Source: a virus
IMG/VR virus record: IMGVR_UViG_3300036716_000446
Coordinates: 1 to 31,649 of that record
DNA: 31,649 nucleotides
Direction: 5' to 3' (one strand)
Positions within the stretch are counted from its first letter, which is position 1. Each line of letters starts with the position of its first letter. The notes under the pieces were generated by a model, which worked only from the letters and a program-made list of their open reading frames with translations, was not told where the DNA came from and did not search any database. The position numbers and the translations under genes are program-made. Shown in pieces: positions 15,806-22,984 of this stretch.

Positions 15806-16863
15806 ATAGTATCTTGAGCCTCTATATAAAGGCTCTGCAACAGATTTTTGATCCTTTGTTTTGATAGATCTGTTTCAACAACGTCAACGTATTCTTTTAA
15901 TAGTGTCATTGTATCTTCTAAGTTTACATCTTCACCTATAGCTTCGTCCTCAAACTCTGAGAAGTCTTCTATAATTTTTAAGTCAATTAAGTTACATTGA
16001 TATAGCTTATCTACAAAATGATCAAACCTTTTGAAGTCTGTCTTCTTACTTACTATTAGCTTAACACTACCACCAGTGACAGTATCGAAATCAAAATTGC
16101 TGATGTCATTAACACCTTCAAAATGGGAGTCGTCGTAATAGATTTTGTGGAAGAGTCTAAATGGGTTATTGTAATATACCAAAGATCTTTTACCCGTGTC
16201 ATAAATAGCGAAGCCTCTGGGGTCGTTGTAGTCAGACCAAGTAATTTCGTAAGGGTTTCCCATATAAGTAACGTTCCCTCGACTATGGCGGTGATGAAAG
16301 TGGCCGCTAACAACAAGGTCAAATTGACTAAAAATACTAGCGTCCATGCCGTGAAGGTTAGGCATTCCAGGAACCAGGAGAAAGCCTGTGAGTTCCAAAT
16401 GCGAGAAGCATGTCGTTGCGTCTGTTGTTTTAATTGTTTCCATTGTGTGTTCATAATTATCTGTGCATATCCATGGTAAGAACAATACCTTTTCCCTATC
16501 AAGTTGTACCTCGGTAGGGTCTTCGTATATTGTTATATTATTGTATTCTCCTAACAATAAACTAGGAGAGTTTACTTCATTTGTATTCTTAAAATAAGTA
16601 TCATGGTTGCCAGGTATCATATGTATTTCAATACCTAAATCACGTGCCTTGTCAAAGAAATACCTTTTACAAGACTGGAGTATATTATAATTAATATATT
16701 TCCGTCTATCAAATACGTCACCTAAATGACATATAGTTTTTATCCCTTGCTCTTCTAAGTGAGGGAAGAAATAATCGTCGTAGAACTTAGCAAAGAAATT
16801 ATCAAAAGATAAATTGTCTGATCTGGCACCAAAGTGGGTGTCTGTAACTAGAGCTACTTTCAT
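15802..16863 (-). CDS. 47: Recombination endonuclease subunit gp47 (SbcD/Mre11-like nuclease)
   Basis: 353 residues. Metallophosphatase motifs are all present: DTHFG (8-12), HLGDVFDRR, IPGNHDTY, SHLELTGF and VSGHFHHRHS. The C-terminal part holds the capping and gp46-binding segments. Forms the nuclease complex with gp46. It follows queD by a 2-base gap, so the recombination nuclease is in the same transcript as the deazaguanine genes. Confidence 0.95.
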   Translation of the reverse strand: MKVALVTDTHFGARSDNLSFDNFFAKFYDDYFFPHLEEQGIKTICHLGDVFDRRKYINYNILQSCKRYFFDKARDLGIEIHMIPGNHDTYFKNTNEVNSPSLLLGEYNNITIYEDPTEVQLDREKVLFLPWICTDNYEHTMETIKTTDATTCFSHLELTGFLLVPGMPNLHGMDASIFSQFDLVVSGHFHHRHSRGNVTYMGNPYEITWSDYNDPRGFAIYDTGKRSLVYYNNPFRLFHKIYYDDSHFEGVNDISNFDFDTVTGGSVKLIVSKKTDFKRFDHFVDKLYQCNLIDLKIIEDFSEFEDEAIGEDVNLEDTMTLLKEYVDVVETDLSKQRIKNLLQSLYIEAQDTI

Positions 16864-16865
16864 AT

Positions 16866-17339
16866 TTAGCCCTCGTATATTGCTGAATTAGCCCCATGTT
16901 CCCTTACTTCACAAGCGACACAATAGCATCGCCCTCCTGTTAATTCTTTTACCAAGTCATTAGCAAAATGGAATGCTTGCTCTGCAAACTTCTCACAGCC
17001 AACACCATTCATAACTACTACTTCTGTTAATCCTTTTTCTTCTAGCTTTAAAAAATCTTGTAATGCAGGATCGTCTTTATCAACTGCATGTTTATGATCA
17101 AAGTTATTTTTTAACCATGCTTTTAAGTCCTTCAAGCCTCCAAAATCCACTACCCAATTCTTATTATCTAAACGATCACAACCAAATTTAAAACTAAACG
17201 ACAAAGCGTAACCATGTAGTAAACTACAATGACTGTGCGTTGCTGCATGTTGTCTAAAAACTGCTGATAAGCCTTCTTCGTGGCCATATGTTTTTGTTGA
17301 ATAGTGTTTATAATCTATATACGGATCTGGTCTGTTCAT
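16866..17339 (-). CDS. queD: 6-carboxytetrahydropterin synthase (QueD), long form
   Basis: 157 residues, T-fold. HSHCSLLHGYALSF (35-48) holds the catalytic Cys38 and zinc His42; the second His of the usual HGH is Tyr44, as I recall for a long-form QueD subgroup. VVDFGGLKDLK and FDHKHAVDKDDP are the substrate-binding and catalytic His segments, and CEVREHGANSAIY contains the terminal Glu. It makes 6-carboxytetrahydropterin from dihydroneopterin triphosphate, the FolE product. It starts inside the glycosyltransferase stop (ATGA) and ends 2 bases before gene 47. Confidence 0.9.
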   Translation of the reverse strand: MNRPDPYIDYKHYSTKTYGHEEGLSAVFRQHAATHSHCSLLHGYALSFSFKFGCDRLDNKNWVVDFGGLKDLKAWLKNNFDHKHAVDKDDPALQDFLKLEEKGLTEVVVMNGVGCEKFAEQAFHFANDLVKELTGGRCYCVACEVREHGANSAIYEG

Positions 17340-18403
17340 ATTAACTCCTGATATAAGTTTGTTGCCGAGAAGTAATGCTTCTCAAGTTTTTCTCTATTAG
17401 TATTTAATGCGCCTTGTATCTCAGGCAAGTTATAATTTTCCATTAAATATTTAATTCTATTTTTTAAACCAAACTTGTTGGCTTGATACTGTTCCCAATT
17501 CTCTGTCCAGTCTGAAGGATATTTAAACACATCATCATACATTTCCATATAGGAAAGTCTGTTTGGAACAAAAGGTATGCCGCCTGTTATCATAATTTCA
17601 TAACAAGATATGCCTAATGTCTCCTGTAAGTTAGCACTGAATACCATCTTTGCTTGTCCTAATAACAAGTGATAGTCTTCTTTCTTTAAATTAAACTCCG
17701 AACAATTCATAAAATCATATTCAGGAAGTGCAACTTCTAAGTCTTTAAATATTTCTAACTGTTTCTCTGGTGCATTTCTGTGTGGAAACAATATTAGATC
17801 TTGTTTCTCTACACCCATTGTATCTCTATCAATGGTTGGTTTTAAATATTCCATTGGCCAGCCTGTTCTAACCATTTTACTTTGTAAATATTCTTGTTGT
17901 GAAGGATCAGGTGCCATAACACTAGCAAACATTCCTATATGGAATTGACTAGCGAAATAATTTTTATCAAACGCATCGAACATTGCTAACTCTGCATACC
18001 TTACCCAAGGTACTGGTCCTATGTTTCTACCTAAGAAATCATTAGCATCATAACTTCCTGCATGCCAAAGTCCATGTGTTGTAACATCATAACCCAATAA
18101 AGATATCATATATTTTAAATTTAAGATACCTGGATGCCAAGCGTCAGCAAATACAAAATGATCTCCATCTTTTATCTTGCCTTCTGCAAAGAATTGTGCT
18201 AAAAGTTTTGTTTGTTCTGACTTGTATATGTTAGTGGTGGCAAAATCTAAAAAAGATCCTGAGGAAACATCAGACTCTATAACAGGTCCTTCTATAACTG
18301 TTATGTCTTGTCCTGTTTGGTCCGCTATTGATTGTGGAAATTCTGTTTTCCATTGTGATGTATATCTTGTCTCGACATACTCAAGATCAATTAAATAAAT
18401 CAT
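17336..18403 (-). CDS. GT-B glycosyltransferase-like protein inside the deazaguanine operon
   Basis: 355 residues from ATG 18403, which overlaps the T-fold gene by 17 bases and begins with the first beta strand MIYLIDLEYV. In-frame ATGs at 18427 and 18436 are alternatives, and 18427 has an AGGA site. The C-terminal half looks like a GT-B (GT4-type) donor domain: LILFPHRNAPEKQLEIF, MVFSANLQETLGISCYEIMITGGIPFVPNRLSYMEMY. The ETLG..CYEI..TGG..FVPN pattern fits nucleotide-sugar binding. The N-terminal half has HFVFADAWHPGI and HGLWHAGSYD. Its position between two T-fold genes, with short overlaps, suggests action on the modified base or nucleotide. A role in surface glycans cannot be excluded. 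Confidence 0.72.
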   Translation of the reverse strand: MIYLIDLEYVETRYTSQWKTEFPQSIADQTGQDITVIEGPVIESDVSSGSFLDFATTNIYKSEQTKLLAQFFAEGKIKDGDHFVFADAWHPGILNLKYMISLLGYDVTTHGLWHAGSYDANDFLGRNIGPVPWVRYAELAMFDAFDKNYFASQFHIGMFASVMAPDPSQQEYLQSKMVRTGWPMEYLKPTIDRDTMGVEKQDLILFPHRNAPEKQLEIFKDLEVALPEYDFMNCSEFNLKKEDYHLLLGQAKMVFSANLQETLGISCYEIMITGGIPFVPNRLSYMEMYDDVFKYPSDWTENWEQYQANKFGLKNRIKYLMENYNLPEIQGALNTNREKLEKHYFSATNLYQELI

Positions 18404-18749
18404 TTTGTACGATTGCCCCGTTTTCATTATCCTCATACACTTCTACTTGAGTAGCTCTATTAGGATAATATTCTTCTATATAATTTATAAGACTTTCAGC
18501 CATCATCTCACATGACTGGTAGTCTAGTTCTAGGAAGCCTGCTTCGTATAAACCTTCTATTTCTCTTTTAAATAAAATGAATTCTACTTCCCTATTGTCG
18601 TGCATAACTTCTAACGTAACATAGAAGTGAAAGATATGTCTGTGTGGATATTGTAAAAACTCTACACCAGGAACATCCTTTGCATCAGGCCATTTGTGTA
18701 TGCCTTCTTTCTGAAAACTAACTTTAATAAACTTTTTTCTAACTGACAT
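18387..18749 (-). CDS. QueD-like small T-fold protein
   Basis: 120 residues. PHRHIFHFYVTLEV (35-48) with His36, His38 and His41 resembles the HxHxxH strand of QueD-type T-fold enzymes. EFILFKREIEGLY takes the place of the DFxxLK segment, and TQVEVYEDNENGAIV resembles the terminal VxExxxxGA strand. No cysteine is near the His cluster, so QueD catalysis itself is unlikely. It may be a QueD partner, a pterin-binding protein, or an enzyme of a different base modification. Its ribosome site AATGGAGA lies about 12 bases before ATG. It overlaps the glycosyltransferase by 17 bases. Confidence 0.65.
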   Translation of the reverse strand: MSVRKKFIKVSFQKEGIHKWPDAKDVPGVEFLQYPHRHIFHFYVTLEVMHDNREVEFILFKREIEGLYEAGFLELDYQSCEMMAESLINYIEEYYPNRATQVEVYEDNENGAIVQNDLFN

Positions 18750-18810
18750 ATAAAATAGTCTCCATTATTATAAAGGTAAACATTACTATAAAAACTAACC
18801 ACTCGTTCAT
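18739..18810 (-). CDS. Possible 23-aa hydrophobic membrane peptide
   Basis: The ATG at 18810 overlaps the dpdA-like stop as ATGA, the same coupling as confirmed genes here. The frame encodes MNEWLVFIVMFTFIIMETIL plus YVS, one membrane-spanning stretch, and ends inside the start of the T-fold gene. It fills what would otherwise be a 57-base gap, rare in this operon. It is too short to be sure. Confidence 0.35.
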   Translation of the reverse strand: MNEWLVFIVMFTFIIMETILYVS

Positions 18811-20075
18811 TCAAACATCTCCTCTAGACTTACTGGCATTTCTTTAGCTACTGCCATGGACTTCATAGCTCCACCTAAATATTGATTTGTTTCCCACGCC
18901 ATATAATCATCTTTATTTTTTACATTATATAGGTTCCTAAACTGTCCATCAAGTTTCATCTTACGAGTAAACTTTAAAAGGGCATCCTTATCTAACAACA
19001 TCTGTTCTAAGTGTTGCATGAAGTTTCTAATAGACATTAGTATAAAAGCTGTCCTCACATACAACCACGTATTCAAGTTGCCGTATTCTTCTTTAGCTTT
19101 CATACTCGGGGTGTTTAATAATTTATGAAATTCGTCTATTTCTACACCCAAATTGATCGTTTCCATACAGTTTTGATACATTTCGCGATACAAATTGGAC
19201 ATCTGTCTATTAAACTTAGTTGTGCCTTGTCCCATGTAGAATAACCCTGTCTCAACCGCCCTGCTGTGTGTAGTAGAGTCATAAGATATCTCTACGTTAT
19301 CATATAAACCGTTCTGACAAAAGACTAAGTAAGGAACAATACGTCTTATTGAACCTACTCCTAATATATGTAAGTGCATCTTATCTCTTGGCCATGTCTT
19401 TGCTACTTCTGATGCTATAAATGATCTTTTAACATCTTCTAGTGGTCCTGTTCCAAGAGCAGCTGCTCCCATTGCCACACCACCAATCCTAGTGTGCCAT
19501 TCACTTGGTATCTCTTCCATTAAACATTCATACCATCTCAAATAAGTCTCTACATCATTACCTTGTAAGATAATATATGGTTCACAGCTGCTACCTTCTT
19601 CTTCAAAAATTTCTAATTGTCTTTTAACATTGCGTCCAGTTTTTCTTGCTAGCTCTTCATAGTTTTCGTGATCAAAGAACCTTTGTTTAACATCGTTCCT
19701 ATCTGAGCGTTCTCCTGTTAGTATAACAGGTATCTCATCAAAGCACATACCAACATTAGCTCCTTTAGCCTGGTTCCTATATACTTTTTCTTTTAATTCG
19801 TCTGTAATTGTCATTCCTTGTGTAACAATTTGTAGTCCACCTGAGTCTGCATGTATGCTATGTGCTGCGTCATGATATGGTTTGAATCTATCACCAAAAG
19901 AATGTTCTGTGTGTGCATTATAAAGTAATGAAAACTTATGACTGAATTGATCTTGTACTAATTTTTTTATTAGCATAGACACAATGCTTGTATTGGTTTC
20001 ATCAAAAGCAATATTAGGATTACTCAAACGCATGTATGAGGTTCCTGATACTACATAATCTAAGGTGTGTTTCAT
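18807..20075 (-). CDS. dpdA: DpdA-like DNA guanine transglycosylase (TGT superfamily)
   Basis: 422 residues. ADSGGLQIVTQG at 76-87 matches the TGT DSGGFQ motif with catalytic Asp77. MCFDEIP (110-116) matches the substrate-binding FDE, GGVAMGAAALG the GGLAVGE-like strand, HILGVGS the HLLGVG, and ISYDSTTH places the nucleophile at Asp266. The CxCxxC zinc motif of tRNA enzymes is not seen. With queD, queE and folE in the same phage operon, DNA rather than tRNA is the likely target: DpdA enzymes swap guanine in DNA for a 7-deazaguanine, blocking restriction. It starts inside the exonuclease stop (ATGA). Confidence 0.82.
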   Translation of the reverse strand: MKHTLDYVVSGTSYMRLSNPNIAFDETNTSIVSMLIKKLVQDQFSHKFSLLYNAHTEHSFGDRFKPYHDAAHSIHADSGGLQIVTQGMTITDELKEKVYRNQAKGANVGMCFDEIPVILTGERSDRNDVKQRFFDHENYEELARKTGRNVKRQLEIFEEEGSSCEPYIILQGNDVETYLRWYECLMEEIPSEWHTRIGGVAMGAAALGTGPLEDVKRSFIASEVAKTWPRDKMHLHILGVGSIRRIVPYLVFCQNGLYDNVEISYDSTTHSRAVETGLFYMGQGTTKFNRQMSNLYREMYQNCMETINLGVEIDEFHKLLNTPSMKAKEEYGNLNTWLYVRTAFILMSIRNFMQHLEQMLLDKDALLKFTRKMKLDGQFRNLYNVKNKDDYMAWETNQYLGGAMKSMAVAKEMPVSLEEMFE

Positions 20076-20602
20076 GTCTTTAAAATTTCTATAAGCATAT
20101 CTGCCTCAGCTTTTGCATCATCTAAAGCATTATGGTTGTTGGCTTTTGGTAAACGTTTATCTAATACATTCATTAAAGTTCTTAGACAATAAATATCCCA
20201 GAACTTCCAAGGGTATTTTTCTCTGGCATCTCTATTAGAATTCCAACCTGATAATGTCATAGCGTTTTCCATTATAACAACATCAAAATTGGCACCCATA
20301 CCCCAAATGTTTCCTTCTTTAAAAAACGTAACGAATTTATCTATTGCTTCATCTAAAGGCAAAGGATCTACTGTTAGTGCCTGTCTTGCTTCCATGTCTT
20401 GTTGAGCCCACCACTCTACTGTTAGTGGATCTATATGTAAGCCTGCCTCTTTACAAGTCTTGGCATCTACATTTACATAAAATTCATCTACTATTTCTAA
20501 ATTCTCAATTGCTACTGCTCCTATTGAAACAATAGCTGCATTAGATCTAGTTGATAATGTTTCTAAATCTAATACTACTTGTCTACTATGCGTGTCCACC
20601 AT
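20072..20602 (-). CDS. DEDDh 3'-5' exonuclease (DexA/Rv2179c-like)
   Basis: 176 residues. VVLDLETLST carries the first Asp and Glu, WGMGANFDVVIM the second Asp, and HNALDDAKAEA the His and final Asp of the DEDDh set. This resembles the single-domain 3'-5' exoribonuclease family that includes T4 DexA relatives. It may trim RNA or single-stranded DNA. AGGAA stands just before ATG; it overlaps folE by 17 bases and dpdA by 4. A role in the modification pathway is only suggested by position. Confidence 0.88.
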   Translation of the reverse strand: MVDTHSRQVVLDLETLSTRSNAAIVSIGAVAIENLEIVDEFYVNVDAKTCKEAGLHIDPLTVEWWAQQDMEARQALTVDPLPLDEAIDKFVTFFKEGNIWGMGANFDVVIMENAMTLSGWNSNRDAREKYPWKFWDIYCLRTLMNVLDKRLPKANNHNALDDAKAEADMLIEILKT

Positions 20603-21269
20603 TCATTTCCTGTAATTTTATATTGTCCATAAACTCTTCTTTTAGTGAAGGGTTCGTCTTTAGTTCACCTTTTAGAACTGTTGTTTGTGTGCTACTATTA
20701 CTAGCTCTAATGCCTCTGTTCTCACAACACCCATGTCTTGCTTTAATATAAACACCTACTGCCTTAGACTTTGTAAGTTTCTCAATTCTATAAGCTATCA
20801 TTTCACAAAGCTCTTCTTGTAAGTGGCCACGTGATGCTAAATGCTGTGCCACTCTAGTATATTTAGACAGTCCAATAACTTCTTCTCCTGGCATACATGC
20901 TACATAACATACACCATTCACTGGTTGGTGATGATGTGAACACATACTTTTTAAATCCATTCTAACTGTAATCAATTGATCATACTTTCCATCATTAGGA
21001 AATGCTGTTATTCTAGGATCGTCGTCATATCTTCCACCCATTATTTCTAGTATATACATTTTTGCTAAACGTCTAGCTGTGTCTATACTGTTAGGATCGT
21101 TGTGCCTGTCTATAATTAATGCATCTAAAACACCTTCGAACTTTTCTGTTAGTTCATCGATTAGATCTGATTTTTCAACTGCACTTATATATTTTGATAT
21201 GTTATCTGCTGCATAGTAACGCTTACCATCTACTTCTAAACGTTGCTTAATCTTATCACTTACACTCAT
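20586..21269 (-). CDS. folE: GTP cyclohydrolase I (FolE)
   Basis: 227 residues from ATG 21269, chosen because GGAG precedes it and it overlaps the upstream TAA by one base (TAATG). Zinc and catalytic motifs: SMCSHHHQPVNG (Cys and His), GLSKYTRVAQHLASRGHLQEEL, and ARHGCCENRGIR (second zinc Cys). Converts GTP to dihydroneopterin triphosphate, the first step to 7-deazaguanine. N-terminal HNDPNSIDTARRLAKMYI matches the family RxGLxxTPxRVAxxY helix loosely. Confidence 0.95.
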   Translation of the reverse strand: MSVSDKIKQRLEVDGKRYYAADNISKYISAVEKSDLIDELTEKFEGVLDALIIDRHNDPNSIDTARRLAKMYILEIMGGRYDDDPRITAFPNDGKYDQLITVRMDLKSMCSHHHQPVNGVCYVACMPGEEVIGLSKYTRVAQHLASRGHLQEELCEMIAYRIEKLTKSKAVGVYIKARHGCCENRGIRASNSSTQTTVLKGELKTNPSLKEEFMDNIKLQEMNGGHA

Positions 21270-21691
21270 TATTTTTTCTCCCAAGGAAATACTATCCATT
21301 GTTTATTATTATAGAGCCTTTCACCTTCAAAGTCAATACCCATGTTACCCTTTTTGGAGTAAAGTACAGCCCATTGACTTTCTGGAAAAATGTTCCTAAT
21401 TGATCCTATTGTTAATCCACTATCACATATATCGTCTACAAATAATATATCGTTTGGATCTTCTGTTGATTTTAATGCAACTGAAAGTGTATCTTTTTTG
21501 TTGCCATCTCTAGTTTGCCATTGTAAAGGTTCAAAAGGAATGTCTAATGCGTGGGATAGAATAACTCCTGGAACAAGACCTCCCCTACTAACACCTACAA
21601 TTTTTTTATAATTTCTTTCACCTATTTGTAGAGCCATAAGAAGACATATATTATACATCTCCTTCCAACCTACATATATATTGTCTGTCAT
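21269..21691 (-). CDS. Purine-type phosphoribosyltransferase
   Basis: 140 residues from ATG 21691, which overlaps the upstream stop as ATGA. VGVSRGGLVPGVILSHAL is the pyrophosphate loop and ILFVDDICDSGLT the PRPP-binding motif (two acidic residues, then DSGxT), as in Gpt/Hpt and related enzymes. It would join a purine base to PRPP. In this operon it could salvage the free guanine that DpdA releases from DNA, giving GMP. Substrate preference cannot be read from the sequence, and a xanthine or hypoxanthine enzyme is also possible. Confidence 0.88.
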   Translation of the reverse strand: MTDNIYVGWKEMYNICLLMALQIGERNYKKIVGVSRGGLVPGVILSHALDIPFEPLQWQTRDGNKKDTLSVALKSTEDPNDILFVDDICDSGLTIGSIRNIFPESQWAVLYSKKGNMGIDFEGERLYNNKQWIVFPWEKK

Positions 21692-21900
21692 TTTGTAAAC
21701 CACATTCTAATAGCGAAAACTCTAACGATTGCAATACATGTAAAACACCCTGTTAATAATATTGATATTGTAAAGGTTGATAATTCTAATACATCTATGA
21801 ACAAGTACAAAAGGCCCACACTTATAGGCCAATTAATTATTAGGCCGGTAAATACTGTAACCAACGATTCTTTAAGTGCTTGCTTCTGTCTTTTGTTCAT
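21688..21900 (-). CDS. Small two-helix membrane protein (DUF7220-like)
   Basis: 70 residues. A basic N-terminus (NKRQKQALKESLV) leads to two hydrophobic helices (about 16-36 and 41-60), then a basic end RVFAIRMWFTK. The pattern KQxxxESLxxxxxGxxIxxP...IVRxxxxRxxF is that of a small phage membrane protein family often annotated as DUF7220. ATGA overlaps with both neighbours. The function is unknown; a holin role is unlikely in an early operon. Confidence 0.75.
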   Translation of the reverse strand: MNKRQKQALKESLVTVFTGLIINWPISVGLLYLFIDVLELSTFTISILLTGCFTCIAIVRVFAIRMWFTK

Positions 21901-22064
21901 AACTTAATTGCTAGAAGTAAAAATATTGCAAGCAATATAATATTAGTAAAAAATATTTCAAAAGCTAATATAGTATGATACCACACCCATCTGCTTTGAT
22001 AAATTTCACTCTCCGTTACTCCTCCTGCTTTTTTATCCATCCAATCTAATAATTTATTCTTCAT
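21897..22064 (-). CDS. 55-aa single-helix membrane protein
   Basis: The ATG follows the queE stop without a gap (TAAATG), and the TGA overlaps the next gene as ATGA. The N-terminal 30 residues are polar (LLDWMDKKAGGVTESEIYQSR) with a WVWYH segment. Residues 32-53 form one hydrophobic helix ending in IKL. It fills the space between queE and the 70-aa membrane protein. It could pair with that protein; the function is unknown. Confidence 0.7.
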   Translation of the reverse strand: MKNKLLDWMDKKAGGVTESEIYQSRWVWYHTILAFEIFFTNIILLAIFLLLAIKL

Positions 22065-22943
22065 TTATGTACCCCATGCGTTGCCAAATAATGTTATATG
22101 TAGTCGAGGGCTAAACTTATACCCTGTCTGCATACAAGCCTCTGCTACATCTTTTTCTGTTAGAGTTTGTTGTTCTAATGTAGCGCCTTCAGGCATACAA
22201 TAAACAGCATCTAACTTAACTCCTGCTTCTGTGTATGCTTCTACAAATTCATCTACTTCTTTGAAGTCTGACATATCTCTCACCACAAATTTGTTATATA
22301 AGTGACTATTTTCTACCTTGTTCATTCCCTCTAATACCTCTGGGACTAGTGCGTCAAACTGTTCTTCGCCTGATAAACTTAACTTAGGAGAAGTGCTCCA
22401 AGTTATATGTAAATCTTTACCTTCATTATTAAAATAGTCTATCAACTGTTGTTGTAAATCTTGTGTCCCATTAGTTTCGTAAGTAACATTCTGTAAACCA
22501 ACTTCTCTACACATATCCAAGAGGGCTGGCCAACACCTTTGCCAACCCAATAGAGGTTCACCACCTGTTATGACTAAATGGATATCGTTCTTCTCATCAA
22601 ACCTACCATTAGGTAATAGTTTAACAATACGATCGAAAACTTCTTCTAATGTTTCTGTTAATTGTAAATGTTTATATTTCATAGCCCAACTGGCAGAACT
22701 ATCACACCCTACCGGTGTAACAGGCAATTCTGCTATGGATTTATATGCTTCGGGATGTGTTTTATCTGCTTTAGGATCTGTAAAGTAAGGCATTTCCTCG
22801 ACAGGAATTATATTATCTCTCTCCTGTCCAAAACCTCTACACTCAAAGTTGCAACCAAAAACTCGTAAGAATATACTAGGAACACCTACGAATCTTCCTT
22901 CACCCTGTACGCTATAAAATACTTCGCTATATCTTATTTTCAT
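22065..22943 (-). CDS. queE: 7-carboxy-7-deazaguanine synthase (QueE), radical SAM
   Basis: 292 residues. SEVFYSVQGEGRFVGVPSIFLRVFGCNFEC gives the QueE start. Cluster cysteines are C31, C35 and C80 (CX3C then 44 residues), followed by DSSASW in place of CDTxxAW. LVITGGEPLL is the SAM-binding GGEP motif, and YETNGT a second QueE motif. Converts 6-carboxytetrahydropterin to 7-carboxy-7-deazaguanine. The 44-residue loop before the third cysteine is much longer than usual. The first gene of the operon, its ATG is 8 bases from the -10 box with no ribosome site, so the mRNA is probably leaderless. Confidence 0.92.
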   Translation of the reverse strand: MKIRYSEVFYSVQGEGRFVGVPSIFLRVFGCNFECRGFGQERDNIIPVEEMPYFTDPKADKTHPEAYKSIAELPVTPVGCDSSASWAMKYKHLQLTETLEEVFDRIVKLLPNGRFDEKNDIHLVITGGEPLLGWQRCWPALLDMCREVGLQNVTYETNGTQDLQQQLIDYFNNEGKDLHITWSTSPKLSLSGEEQFDALVPEVLEGMNKVENSHLYNKFVVRDMSDFKEVDEFVEAYTEAGVKLDAVYCMPEGATLEQQTLTEKDVAEACMQTGYKFSPRLHITLFGNAWGT

Positions 22944-22951
22944 TATGTAAC

Positions 22952-22980
22952 ATTATATGATCTAAATAACCTCGAGTCAA
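22952..22980 (-). promoter_or_regulatory. Early/middle promoter of the queE-dpdA operon
   Basis: TTGACT (22975-22980), 17-base spacer with GGTT at positions 4-7, and TATAAT (22952-22957). It lies in the 41-base gap between gene 55 and queE. The expected transcript start falls within about two bases of the queE ATG. Confidence 0.85.
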
Positions 22981-22984
22981 CTAC

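Noticed and set aside
16056-16502. 148-residue open frame on the minus strand inside gene 47
   Set aside because: It is another frame of gene 47, which has all its nuclease motifs. The product has no recognised domain and no separate ribosome site.
18750-18806. TATAAT-like site before the T-fold gene
   Set aside because: No -35 stands at the right distance, and the stretch is better explained by the 23-aa frame and a ribosome site.
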